A DNA stretch of 64,000 nt from the NCBI GenBank assembly GCA_959347425.1, contig OY365741.1, positions 1,078,501 through 1,142,500 on the forward strand, in the 5' to 3' direction. Numbering within the stretch: the stretch's first letter is position 1; each line of letters starts with the position of its first letter. Origin of the DNA: an uncultured Amylibacter sp. GTDB taxonomy: Bacteria > Pseudomonadota > Alphaproteobacteria > Rhodobacterales > Rhodobacteraceae. Shown piece by piece: positions 1-8,269 of the stretch. The notes beneath the pieces were generated by a model that was not told the DNA's origin, ran no database searches, and saw only the letters and a list, made by a program, of their open reading frames with translations. A program made the translations under genes and the position numbers.

Positions 1-846
1 ATCGATGGGGAATTTGTCTTCCACACTCATCCACGGGTCGTCCTGCAACTGTTTCATACCCAAAGAAATCCGATGGGTTTCTTTGTTGATTTTCATCACT
101 TGAACTTGGACGGTTTGCCCGACTTCCAAAGCCTCCGAGGGATGATGAATCCGCGACCACGAAATATCGGTAACATGGAGCAAGCCATCAATCCCGCCCA
201 AATCAACAAACGCACCGTATTCGGTGATGTTTTTCACAACCCCATCCACGGTATTGCCTTCGCTGAGCTGATCGACGATTTCGGCACGTTGCACGGCGCG
301 GGATTCTTCCAAAATAGCCCGCCGAGAGACGACGATATTACCGCGTCTGCGGTCCATTTTCAAAATCACAAACGGCTGAGTGATATTCATCAAAGTCGCG
401 GCATCGCGTACTGGGCGCACATCCATTTGAGAGCCAGGTAGGAACGCCAAAACACCGCCCAAATCAACGGTGAAACCGCCCTTAACACGGCCGTTAATCG
501 CGCCATCCACCCGCTCATCGGCAGCATAGGCTTTTTCAAGGCGGAACCATGATTCTTCGCGTCTGGCGGCCTCGTGGGAAATGGTCGCTTCCCCGCGTGA
601 GTTTTCGATTTGTTTTAAGAAGACATCCACGCGATCGCCGATGTTTATATCTGGCTCTTGTCCTGGGTCGGCGAATTCTTTTATATCCACGCGCCCTTCC
701 ATTTTATAGCCGACATCAATAATCGCCTGACCTGCTTCAATGGCGATAACCCGCCCTTTTACGACAGAGCCCACTTCGGGCGCGTCTACTTCGAAACTTT
801 CGTTTAAGAGCGTTTCAAACTCTTCCATCGTGGCTTTTGCACACAT
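1..846 (-). CDS. rpsA: 30S ribosomal protein S1, N-terminal half (truncated by window edge)
   Basis: Reads on the minus strand from ATG at 846 to the window edge: 282 residues, about half of an S1 protein. Three S1 (OB-fold) repeats are visible, with characteristic stretches near residues 25-40 (GSVVKGRVIAIE), 115-145 (GGFTVDLGGVLAFLPG) and 200-230 (NITEYGAFVDLGG). S1 binds mRNA on the small subunit and helps initiation on weak Shine-Dalgarno mRNAs. The start is chosen for the purine-rich GAAGGATAA just upstream; an in-frame ATG six codons later (at 828) is possible. The 3' half lies outside the window. Family identity is secure. Confidence 0.95.
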   Translation of the reverse strand, partial: MCAKATMEEFETLLNESFEVDAPEVGSVVKGRVIAIEAGQAIIDVGYKMEGRVDIKEFADPGQEPDINIGDRVDVFLKQIENSRGEATISHEAARREESWFRLEKAYAADERVDGAINGRVKGGFTVDLGGVLAFLPGSQMDVRPVRDAATLMNITQPFVILKMDRRRGNIVVSRRAILEESRAVQRAEIVDQLSEGNTVDGVVKNITEYGAFVDLGGIDGLLHVTDISWSRIHHPSEALEVGQTVQVQVMKINKETHRISLGMKQLQDDPWMSVEDKFPID

Positions 847-1061
847 ATCTTATCCTTCGGGGCAAGCCCCTTTTGCCATAGGTTTGGCCGCGTGGGGATG
901 GTTTTACCCCGCCCACGGGTCTTTGGTTTCGTTGTCTGCCCGCGTAACATGGGTTTATGATAAGCCCAAAACGATTATGGCAAGAATCGGTTTAGTATGC
1001 CACGCGTACAGAATCGGGGTTTTATACTGGTTTTTGGGGGAATGCAAGGGGGTTTTTAGAG

Positions 1062-1096
1062 GAATTGTGGATTATGAGTTGTGAATTGTGAGTGGT
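1062..1096. repeat. Heptamer array, consensus GAATTGT (5 units)
   Basis: Five consecutive 7-base units: GAATTGT, GGATTAT, GAGTTGT, GAATTGT, GAGTGGT. Two are perfect. The same unit recurs at 10018-10031 and in variant form at 44798-44825. It lies upstream of the promoter of the DGQHR gene and may mark the left edge of the cassette. Function unknown. Confidence 0.7.
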
Positions 1097-1120
1097 TTTT
1101 AGGTTTTTTGGGGTAATCGC

Positions 1121-1149
1121 TTGACATAGTTTGCAAAATCGCCATTATG
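1121..1149 (+). promoter_or_regulatory. Sigma-70-type promoter of the DGQHR cassette
   Basis: Perfect -35 TTGACA at 1121-1126, 17-base spacer, -10 ATTATG at 1144-1149. Transcription would start near 1157, so the ATG at 1147 lies inside the -10 and cannot be the start codon. This places the start at ATG 1189, which has AGGAAGG upstream. Confidence 0.75.
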
Positions 1150-1188
1150 TTGCGTTTGAAAGACAGAATAACTAGGAAGGAAAAACCC

Positions 1189-2325
1189 ATGAAAGTCACC
1201 AATATTGCCGCCGCACGAGTCGTACAGGGCGATTTATGCCTTTATACAACATCACTTACCGTGCGCGATTTAATACAGGAAGGGTCTTATCAAATTGACC
1301 GTCTTGAACCTAAAGATCATCAAGTTGGGTATCAACGGCTTTTGCAAGAAAGTCGGGCAAAACGGCTTGCCGATTATATTATTGATGGACATGCACAAGA
1401 AAGACAAGATGCTTTCCTGCCAACCTCGGTTTTTCTTGCGACAGCGAAAAATATTGATTTTAATGACAAAAATAATACCATTTCTTTTGATACGGATGAG
1501 ATAGGAGCTTTTAGTGTTGTGGATGGCCAACATCGGCTTGAAGGGCTTCGAATCGCTGCGGGAAAAATTTCCGCGGAACGAAGGGAAGAGGTGCTTAAAT
1601 TCCAAATCCCCGTTAATATAGCTTATAACATGAGCGATATAGAACAAATGTGCCACTTTTACATTGTCAATACAACACAAAAAAGCGTTGATAGGGCAAT
1701 AGGTCAGCAAATTATATCACGTTTGACAAAAATTATAGATATAGAAAATACTCCAACACTACCAGAATGGATAAGAAAAATTGTTGCCAAAGGGGGTATT
1801 GAAAAATCATTAGAGCTGGTTAAATATTTGAATAAAACAAGGGGTTCGCCTTGGCAAGGCAAAATCCAAATGGCAAACGAGCCTAAAACGAAAAAGATGA
1901 CTGCAAAACAAGGCTCTTTTGTTAGTGTCATTGATACTTACGTTAAGACAGCAGGGCATCCTTTACGAGTAATTGGAGATAAGGATAGAGAGCGCAGAAT
2001 ATTTTTGAATTATTGGCGGGCAGTTGCTAATCTACTTGAGCCCAAAGATGCGGCTGAAACTGTTCTTTATAAATACGGTGGCTTGCTTTTATTTTCAATG
2101 TTTTCCATTCCATTTTTTCACAAAATGAACGCTATAAATGATGGTTATGAAGTGGAAAAAATGCAACAGGTACTTGCAAACTGTTTTAATAATATGGATG
2201 GGGAATACGAAATTTTAGGAACACCCGAAGGATGGTTAAGTAAAACTGGACATGCTGGCGGAATAAACGCAGGTGTCGCAAGCAGAATTTCTATTTCCCT
2301 GACACAAGCACTCAATAAATCTTAA
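1189..2325 (+). CDS. DGQHR-domain protein (DndB-like)
   Basis: 378 residues. The defining DGQHR motif is at residues 112-116 (SVVDGQHRLEGL). Proteins with this domain are related to the ParB nuclease fold; DndB, the best-known member, is the regulator of DNA phosphorothioation operons. No dndACDE genes are seen here. The start at 1189 follows an AGGAAGG ribosome-binding site and lies downstream of the promoter -10. The gene is first in a three-gene cassette: a GIY-YIG gene starts 15 bases after its stop with its own AGGAGG site. The cassette is visibly AT-richer than its neighbours, which suggests horizontal transfer. DNA binding or sensing is inference; the exact role is unknown. Confidence 0.8.
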   Translation: MKVTNIAAARVVQGDLCLYTTSLTVRDLIQEGSYQIDRLEPKDHQVGYQRLLQESRAKRLADYIIDGHAQERQDAFLPTSVFLATAKNIDFNDKNNTISFDTDEIGAFSVVDGQHRLEGLRIAAGKISAERREEVLKFQIPVNIAYNMSDIEQMCHFYIVNTTQKSVDRAIGQQIISRLTKIIDIENTPTLPEWIRKIVAKGGIEKSLELVKYLNKTRGSPWQGKIQMANEPKTKKMTAKQGSFVSVIDTYVKTAGHPLRVIGDKDRERRIFLNYWRAVANLLEPKDAAETVLYKYGGLLLFSMFSIPFFHKMNAINDGYEVEKMQQVLANCFNNMDGEYEILGTPEGWLSKTGHAGGINAGVASRISISLTQALNKS

Positions 2326-2340
2326 TAGGAGGATTATCTT

Positions 2341-2679
2341 ATGAATATAAACGACCTTACACCCGAACCGCAAGGCAAGGAAACATTTAAATTTAGCAGT
2401 GAAGGTGCAATTCCCGAAGAATCGGGTTGCTATGTCCTGACAAATTATGATGGTGATATTTTATACATCGGGCAATCCGTTGATATGCAAGCGCGATTTA
2501 TGCAACATTTGGCTGACCCAAGGAAAACGGGCTTAACCGTAAATGGACGTGCTTTTTGGTTTTTCTGGCTTGAATGGGAAAGTGCGCAGTTAAACTCTTT
2601 AGAACGGGGTTGGTTAAATAATTATAGAGCAGTGATGGGCGTATTACCCATTATGAACTCTCAAAACCCGCCTGTATAA
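2341..2679 (+). CDS. Small GIY-YIG nuclease-domain protein
   Basis: 112 residues, essentially a lone GIY-YIG domain. The G-C-Y counterpart of GIY is at about residue 30 (SGCYVLTNYDG), YIG at about 42 (ILYIGQS), the conserved Arg follows (MQARFMQHL), the metal-binding Glu is in SLERGWLNNY, and an Asn occurs near the end (IMNSQN). All catalytic positions appear present, so an active endonuclease is plausible. It has a strong AGGAGG site and sits between the DGQHR and ParB-like genes, probably in one transcript. Stand-alone GIY-YIG proteins occur in repair, mobile elements and restriction; which applies here cannot be told from sequence. Confidence 0.75.
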   Translation: MNINDLTPEPQGKETFKFSSEGAIPEESGCYVLTNYDGDILYIGQSVDMQARFMQHLADPRKTGLTVNGRAFWFFWLEWESAQLNSLERGWLNNYRAVMGVLPIMNSQNPPV

Positions 2680-2711
2680 AACCCCTAACCCCATATTCGC
2701 ACGAGGATAAA

Positions 2712-3470
2712 ATGCCCAAACAAGAAATAAAAAATATACACATAAAAGATTTGGTTTTATGGACAGAAAACCCACGCGACCCCTTTGATAAAAATGCTAC
2801 CGATCAAGATATTGCCGATAGAGCTTTAAGCACTCGTGGGCATAGTAAATGGAAATTAAAAAAGCTTTTTGAATCAATGGGCAAGTGGTACGATACCAGC
2901 GAATTGCCAACAGTTGTTTATGTGAATGGTAAGCCCGTGGTTTATGAGGGGCAAAGACGTATTCTAATCGGTAAAATTATCCATAAATGTGTAAAGGTAA
3001 AAACCAATATTGATTTTTCAAATTTTGATTTTCCCAAAGAAATTCCCTGCAATGTTTGTGATAAAAAAACCGCCCTACAAAATATTGATAGAAAACATGG
3101 TGATAATGGCACGTGGGGCGAGCTGGAAAGAGATGTTTTTAAACACAAACACATGGGCGAAGACAAATCTTTTTTCCTAGCGATAGATGAGAAAACGCGG
3201 ATTATTTCAGACAATCCTTTTATGAATCAAGGATTTGTCAAGAATGAAGTGTTTTCGCAAAAGGCTTTGGATTATTTGGGGCTTTGCGTGGAAAATAATA
3301 TTTTGGTAACGCCTTATGATAACGAAGACCTTATGGCTATTTTAAATAAAATAATCTCACTGGTTCATAATAAAGAAATCACAACGCGTAAGAACAGAAT
3401 GGAGCTTATAGCTTTACTTGAAAAAGATAATTCGGTAATCACAGATATTATATTAAAAAACCGCGGTTAA
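2712..3470 (+). CDS. ParB-like nuclease-fold protein
   Basis: 252 residues. N-terminal ParB/Srx-type features: ENPRDP at residues 19-24 and VVYEGQRRILIG at 76-87, where EGQRR corresponds to the GERR-type loop of ParB (nucleotide and phosphate binding). It continues with an HGDNGTWGELERD stretch typical of ParB-like proteins. No Noc/Spo0J-type helix-turn-helix is obvious, so chromosome partitioning is unlikely. It is the last gene of the AT-rich cassette, with GAGG before the ATG and 32 bases after the GIY-YIG stop. A CTP- or ATP-dependent DNA-binding or nuclease partner for the other two proteins is an inference. Confidence 0.7.
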   Translation: MPKQEIKNIHIKDLVLWTENPRDPFDKNATDQDIADRALSTRGHSKWKLKKLFESMGKWYDTSELPTVVYVNGKPVVYEGQRRILIGKIIHKCVKVKTNIDFSNFDFPKEIPCNVCDKKTALQNIDRKHGDNGTWGELERDVFKHKHMGEDKSFFLAIDEKTRIISDNPFMNQGFVKNEVFSQKALDYLGLCVENNILVTPYDNEDLMAILNKIISLVHNKEITTRKNRMELIALLEKDNSVITDIILKNRG

Positions 3471-3505
3471 TCAACGTCCCCCAAACATGGTCGCCATATA
3501 GGGGC

Positions 3506-3534
3506 TTGCCAATTCCCCCCGTTATTGCTAATAT
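3506..3534 (+). promoter_or_regulatory. Promoter of the gap-edd-SDR operon
   Basis: TTGCCA at 3506-3511, 17-base spacer, TAATAT at 3529-3534. It lies 38 bases before the gap ATG and after the stop of the ParB-like gene, so gap can be transcribed independently of the cassette. Confidence 0.7.
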
Positions 3535-3571
3535 AGGACTTTATATTTAACAAAAACGACAAAGGCATCCT

Positions 3572-4603
3572 ATGACCCAACAAACCCCCACCATCGCCAT
3601 TAACGGATTTGGACGGATAGGCCGTTGCATCGCGCGCGCACTATCTAACATGCCGAACCCCCCCGTGAAACTGATTGCCATTAACGATTTGGCACCGCCA
3701 GAGCACCTCGCCCATTTATTGCGGTTTGACTCTGTCCATGGGCGGTTTGACAAACAGGTAGCCGTAACGGACACCACCATGACGATTGGCGATCAGAAAA
3801 TCGCCCTATCGCAAAACCCCAAACCCGAAGACCTAAACTGGAACGGGGTTGATATCGTGCTGGAATGCTCTGGTCGTTTCACCACGCGGGAGACTGCCGC
3901 GGCACACCTGCAAAACGGCAGCAAACGGGTGCTGGTATCCGCCCCCGTCAAATCCGCCGATAAAACGATAGTCTTTGGCGTTAATCACACCAGCCTGCAA
4001 CCCGATGATTTAATCGTCTCAAACGCCTCTTGCACGACCAATTGCCTTGCCCCTGTGGCAATGGTTTTGGATGCGCATTTTGGCATAGTCTCTGGCTATA
4101 TGACCACCGTCCATGCCTATACGGGCGACCAGCCGACCCATGACCGCAACCATAGCGATCTGTATCGCGCCCGCGCCGCCGCCCTGTCTATGATACCCAC
4201 GTCAACGGGTGCGGCACGGGCGATTGGGCTGGTTTTGCCGCAACTTCAAGGACGGATTGAGGGTTCTGCCCTACGTGTGCCAACCGCCAATGTATCGATG
4301 ATTGATTTGTCTTTTAATGTGGAAAAAGTGCCTAGCGTGGCAGAATTAAACGCCGCAATGCAAACCGCCGCTTTGGGCGAATTGGCTGGAGTTTTGGCGT
4401 ACGAGACCGCACCGTTGGTGTCGGTTGATTTTAATCACACACACACATCCTCCAATTTTGCCGCACCCCAAACCTGCGTTACGGCGGGCGGATTGTGCCG
4501 TGTTGTGTCTTGGTATGATAACGAGTGGGGGTTTTCCAATCGTATGATTGATATGGCGGGGTTGATGGCGGGGCAGTTAGGTTCTGAAACAGGTAAATCA
4601 TGA
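3572..4603 (+). CDS. gap: Glyceraldehyde-3-phosphate dehydrogenase
   Basis: 343 residues, normal length. N-terminal Rossmann motif INGFGRIGR, Asp in INDL (position typical of NAD-using enzymes), active-site SNASCTTNCLAP, and the C-terminal WYDNEWGFS signature. It oxidises glyceraldehyde 3-phosphate to 1,3-bisphosphoglycerate with phosphate and NAD. Its stop overlaps the edd start (ATGA at 4600-4603), so translation is coupled to the Entner-Doudoroff dehydratase, a sensible pairing because this route yields glyceraldehyde 3-phosphate. AAAGG precedes the ATG. Confidence 0.95.
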   Translation: MTQQTPTIAINGFGRIGRCIARALSNMPNPPVKLIAINDLAPPEHLAHLLRFDSVHGRFDKQVAVTDTTMTIGDQKIALSQNPKPEDLNWNGVDIVLECSGRFTTRETAAAHLQNGSKRVLVSAPVKSADKTIVFGVNHTSLQPDDLIVSNASCTTNCLAPVAMVLDAHFGIVSGYMTTVHAYTGDQPTHDRNHSDLYRARAAALSMIPTSTGAARAIGLVLPQLQGRIEGSALRVPTANVSMIDLSFNVEKVPSVAELNAAMQTAALGELAGVLAYETAPLVSVDFNHTHTSSNFAAPQTCVTAGGLCRVVSWYDNEWGFSNRMIDMAGLMAGQLGSETGKS

Positions 4604-6405
4604 CCCTTCACCCCCAATTAAAAAGTATCACGGAGCGTATTATTAAACGCTCGCAAAAACCGCGTCGCGCATATCTTGACATGTGCGATGACAATAAAAA
4701 CAATGGCGTGCGGCGGGCGCATTTAACCTGTGGCAACCAAGCCCATGCTTACGCCGCGATGCAGGGTGATAAGGCGGCTTTGTTAAAAGAAAAAACCCCG
4801 AACCTTGGTATTATCACCGCCTATAATGACATGCTATCGGCGCATCAGCCGTTTGAAACCTTCCCCGAAATCATCCGCGAAGCTGCCCGTGCGGTTGGCG
4901 CAACAGCCCAAGTCGCAGGCGGAGTCCCCGCCATGTGCGATGGTATTACCCAAGGTCAAGCGGGCATGGAATTATCCCTGTTCTCTCGCGATACCATCGC
5001 ATTGGCTGCAGGAATCGCATTATCGCATAATGTCTTTGACGCGGTGGTTTTCTTGGGTGTGTGCGATAAAATCGTGCCTGGGCTGGTTATGGCAGCAACA
5101 AGTTTCGGTCATCTGCCCGCCGTGTTTTTACCGGCGGGGCCTATGGCTTCTGGTCTTGGCAATGATGAAAAGGCCAAGGTGCGACAGGATTTTGCCACGG
5201 GCAAAGCCGACCGTGCGACCCTGATGCGTGCTGAAATGGCCAGCTATCATGGCCCTGGCACCTGCACCTTTTACGGCACGGCAAACACCAATCAAATGCT
5301 GATGGAATTTATGGGATTGCATCTGGCGGGGACGAGCTTTGTGCCACCGAATACTCCGCTTCGCACCGCATTAACCCAAGCGGGTGTACAACGAGCGCTG
5401 GCGTTATCGCATATAGGGGAGTCCTATCTGCCCGTGTGTGAGGTGTTGGATGAAAAGGCCTATGTCAATGGGATTATCGGGCTGATGGCAACGGGCGGGT
5501 CAACCAACCTAACCCTGCATTTAATCGCCATGGCGCGGATGGCTGGGATTATTTTAACGTGGCAGGATTTCGCCGATTTATCCGCGATTACCCCGCTTTT
5601 GGCGCGGATTTATCCCAACGGGCTGGCCGATGTTAATCACATGACGGCGGCGGGCGGTTTGGGATTTTTAATCGGGCAGTTGTTAAATGCGGGCTTGCTC
5701 CACCCCGATACGAAAACCGTTATGGGCGGTGGGTTAGCCAATTATATTCAAGAGCCTAAATTAATAAAAGACGAATTGACCTGGCAAGCGGGCGCGGATA
5801 AATCGCTGAACGATAAAATCCTGCGTCCTGCCGATAATCCGTTTCAAACCCACGGCGGATTGGCGCATTTATCGGGCAATTTGGGGCAGGCGGTTGTTAA
5901 GACTTCGGCCTTGGCGGAGGGTAATTTGGTGCATCGTGCGAAGGTTCGCGTCTTTGCCGATCAGCTCAGCGTTAAGACCGCCTTTCAAAATGGCGAGTTT
6001 AATGAGGATGTGATAGTCGTTGTTCGCTATCAAGGTCCCCGTGCCAACGGTATGCCAGAGCTGCATAATCTCACCCCCATTTTGGGGGTATTGCAAGACC
6101 GCGGATTGCGGGTTGCCCTGATAACCGATGGGCGGATGTCGGGTGCCTCTGGTAAGGTGGCGGCGGCGATTCACACCAGCCCAGAGGCGATTGAAAATGG
6201 TCCCTTGGCGTATTTGCAAACGGGTGATATGGTGGTGTTTAATGCCGAAACAGGTGTGTTAGAGGTGGAGGATAAAACGGTGTTTAACCGCAAAATCACC
6301 CACCCTGATTTGCGTGAAAATCAGCAAGGTGTTGGGCGTGATTTGTTCGCCCAATTCCGGGCGCAATGTGGCGCGGCAACCGATGGTGCGTGTTGCCTTT
6401 ACTAA
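4600..6405 (+). CDS. edd: Phosphogluconate dehydratase
   Basis: 601 residues, the usual size for Edd of the IlvD/Edd family. Cysteines for the Fe-S cluster are visible in [13 protein letters not shown] and in [11 protein letters not shown]. The C-terminal [15 protein letters not shown] stretch is characteristic. It converts 6-phosphogluconate to 2-keto-3-deoxy-6-phosphogluconate; the next enzyme, Eda, is encoded at 35.0-35.7 kb rather than adjacent, unlike the common edd-eda operon. It overlaps gap by 4 bases and is followed by an SDR gene 38 bases later. Confidence 0.95.
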   Translation: MTLHPQLKSITERIIKRSQKPRRAYLDMCDDNKNNGVRRAHLTCGNQAHAYAAMQGDKAALLKEKTPNLGIITAYNDMLSAHQPFETFPEIIREAARAVGATAQVAGGVPAMCDGITQGQAGMELSLFSRDTIALAAGIALSHNVFDAVVFLGVCDKIVPGLVMAATSFGHLPAVFLPAGPMASGLGNDEKAKVRQDFATGKADRATLMRAEMASYHGPGTCTFYGTANTNQMLMEFMGLHLAGTSFVPPNTPLRTALTQAGVQRALALSHIGESYLPVCEVLDEKAYVNGIIGLMATGGSTNLTLHLIAMARMAGIILTWQDFADLSAITPLLARIYPNGLADVNHMTAAGGLGFLIGQLLNAGLLHPDTKTVMGGGLANYIQEPKLIKDELTWQAGADKSLNDKILRPADNPFQTHGGLAHLSGNLGQAVVKTSALAEGNLVHRAKVRVFADQLSVKTAFQNGEFNEDVIVVVRYQGPRANGMPELHNLTPILGVLQDRGLRVALITDGRMSGASGKVAAAIHTSPEAIENGPLAYLQTGDMVVFNAETGVLEVEDKTVFNRKITHPDLRENQQGVGRDLFAQFRAQCGAATDGACCLY

Positions 6406-6443
6406 TCATTCTTTATAAACTATTAAAATAAAAAGGATACATC

Positions 6444-7220
6444 ATGGGTAAAATATTAAAAACACCAAAAACCCCCGCCTTCCGTTTGGATGGCAAACGC
6501 GCATTGGTTCTGGGCGCAAGCTCTGGCATTGGGCAGGGTGCAGGTGTGGCATTGGCGGAATACGGTGCGGATGTTATATTATGCGCCCGCCGCGCCGATG
6601 GATTAAAAGACACGGCGGATATGATTAAACAAATCGGCGGAACGGCAAAGACTATCGCACTGGATATCACCGATACCACCGAATTGGCGGATATGATTGG
6701 GCAAAACGGTGCCTTTGATATTTTGGTGAATGCCGCGGGGATGGCACGACATGGCGCGGCACTTGACACCGACCCGCAGGATTTTGACGCGGTTACACAG
6801 GTGAATTTACGCGCCGCCTATTTTGCTTTGCGGGAGGTGGCAAAGGGGTTGATGGCAACGGGGCGGGCAGGTTCGCTGATGACAATATCCAGCCAAATGG
6901 GGCATATTGGCGGACCTGACCGCTCGGTTTATTGCGCAACCAAACACGCGGTGGAAGGCATGACAAAGGCTATGGCGATTGAATGGGGCGCGGCAAATAT
7001 CCGCGTTAATACGATTTGCCCAACCTTTGTAAGAACCGCCCTGACCGAGGCAACTTTTGAAGACCCCGCCCGCGTGGAATGGATAAAGCAAAAGATAAAA
7101 CTTGGGCGGATTGGCACGGTAGAGGATATTATGGGAGTGGTTGTTTTTCTGGCGAGCGATGCCAGCGCGTTAATAACAGGCACCTCTATCTTGGTGGATG
7201 GTGGGTGGACGGCTGGTTAA
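6444..7220 (+). CDS. Short-chain dehydrogenase/reductase, gluconate 5-dehydrogenase-like
   Basis: 258 residues, a classical SDR: cofactor motif GASSGIGQG near residue 25, NAG-equivalent LVNAAGM, catalytic Ser in TISSQMG and YxxxK in VYCATK, C-terminal ILVDGGW. Its position behind gap-edd suggests a sugar-acid substrate such as gluconate, 5-ketogluconate or a related polyol, feeding the Entner-Doudoroff route. Substrate assignment is inference; SDR specificity cannot be read from motifs. AAAAGGA precedes the ATG. Confidence 0.8.
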   Translation: MGKILKTPKTPAFRLDGKRALVLGASSGIGQGAGVALAEYGADVILCARRADGLKDTADMIKQIGGTAKTIALDITDTTELADMIGQNGAFDILVNAAGMARHGAALDTDPQDFDAVTQVNLRAAYFALREVAKGLMATGRAGSLMTISSQMGHIGGPDRSVYCATKHAVEGMTKAMAIEWGAANIRVNTICPTFVRTALTEATFEDPARVEWIKQKIKLGRIGTVEDIMGVVVFLASDASALITGTSILVDGGWTAG

Positions 7221-7226
7221 ACGTGA

Positions 7227-8246
7227 ATGCAAAATACTTTTTACACGGGCGATAATCTTTATATCCTTAATGGGATGAACAGCGATTCTGTGGATTTGAT
7301 TTATCTTGATCCGCCGTTTAATTCCAAACGTATTTATTCCGCGCCAAGTGGCAGTAAAGCCGACGGCGCCGAATTCAAAGATATCTGGACATGGAGCGAT
7401 GTTGATACCGACTGTTTAAATGTTTTGGATAATCATCCCGCGTTAATAGAGTATATTTATTCTATCGGGCGAGTGCATGGCAAGGCGATGATGTCTTATG
7501 CTATGTATATGACGCAACGGATTATTCAAATGCATCGGATTCTAAAAGACACGGGCAGTCTGTATTTACATGTTGATCCGACCGCCAGCCATTATTTAAA
7601 AATAATATTAGATGAAATCTTTGGTAAAGATAATTTTCAAAATGAAATTATTTGGTGCTATAAAAGCGGTGGGGCAAGCCGTAAAAAGTTTTCAAAAAAA
7701 CACGATACGATTTTGTTTTATTCAAAATCTGCCGCGTTCCAATTTTATTCAATCAAACAAAAATCATACATGGGGGTTGGCTATGCAACGGGGAATAAAA
7801 ATATTACTTTATTTGATGATGGCGATGGTTTGGGGCCTTATACGATGGTATTTCCAAAGGACTGGTGGGAAATTGGCATGCTGGCAACTTCGGCGAGGGA
7901 ACGCACGGGCTATCCCACGCAAAAACCCCTTGCCCTGCTTCATAGGATTATAGAGGCTTCTTCAAAACAGGGCGATATCGTGCTTGATCCGTTTTGTGGC
8001 TGTGCGACAACTTGCGTGGCAGCCCAGCAATTAGGGCGGTATTGGATTGGGATTGATATAGAATCCCAAGCGGTGGATTTATTGGTGCAAAGGCTCAGCA
8101 ATGAATCGGTGCGGTTTGATGATTTTATTCACGCAGATAAAATACCGCCCCGTACAGATATTAAAATTGAAAAACCTTCTGTATCTATAGAGGAGTTGGT
8201 GGCGAGGCTTCGCATCCGCGAAGGTGCGGTGAAAAAAATCTCATAA
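7227..8246 (+). CDS. Orphan beta-class DNA methyltransferase (type III Mod-like)
   Basis: 339 residues. Catalytic motif IV DPPF at residues 28-31 comes before the AdoMet-binding motif LDPFCGCATT near residue 252: the beta-class order. The intervening WWEIGMLATSARERTGYPTQKP-type stretch is common in stand-alone and type III-related N6-adenine (or N4-cytosine) enzymes. It starts 7 bases after the SDR stop with no obvious ribosome-binding site. No restriction subunit is present. It fills a convergent junction between the SDR and the thiolase. Target base and site are unknown. Confidence 0.82.
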   Translation: MQNTFYTGDNLYILNGMNSDSVDLIYLDPPFNSKRIYSAPSGSKADGAEFKDIWTWSDVDTDCLNVLDNHPALIEYIYSIGRVHGKAMMSYAMYMTQRIIQMHRILKDTGSLYLHVDPTASHYLKIILDEIFGKDNFQNEIIWCYKSGGASRKKFSKKHDTILFYSKSAAFQFYSIKQKSYMGVGYATGNKNITLFDDGDGLGPYTMVFPKDWWEIGMLATSARERTGYPTQKPLALLHRIIEASSKQGDIVLDPFCGCATTCVAAQQLGRYWIGIDIESQAVDLLVQRLSNESVRFDDFIHADKIPPRTDIKIEKPSVSIEELVARLRIREGAVKKIS

Positions 8247-8269
8247 GGATTTTTTGCCAAGCTAAAAAA

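Larger units (their letters stand above)
847..1188. promoter_or_regulatory. Gene-free divergent region between rpsA and the DGQHR cassette
   Basis: 342 bases without a convincing gene. Toward rpsA it holds the ribosome-binding site and a possible minus-strand promoter (TTGCCA at 978-983, TATCAT at 957-962, spacer only 15). Toward the DGQHR gene it holds a heptamer array (1062-1096) and a strong sigma-70-type promoter (1121-1149). A 114-codon open frame at 740-1084 overlaps the start of rpsA and has no coding character. Confidence 0.5.

Noticed and set aside
740..1084. 114-codon plus-strand open frame
   Set aside because: It overlaps the start of rpsA antisense, has no ribosome-binding site and its sequence has no protein-family character.
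1147..1188. Upstream ATG of the DGQHR gene
   Set aside because: It lies inside the -10 box of the promoter and lacks a ribosome-binding site; ATG 1189 has one.
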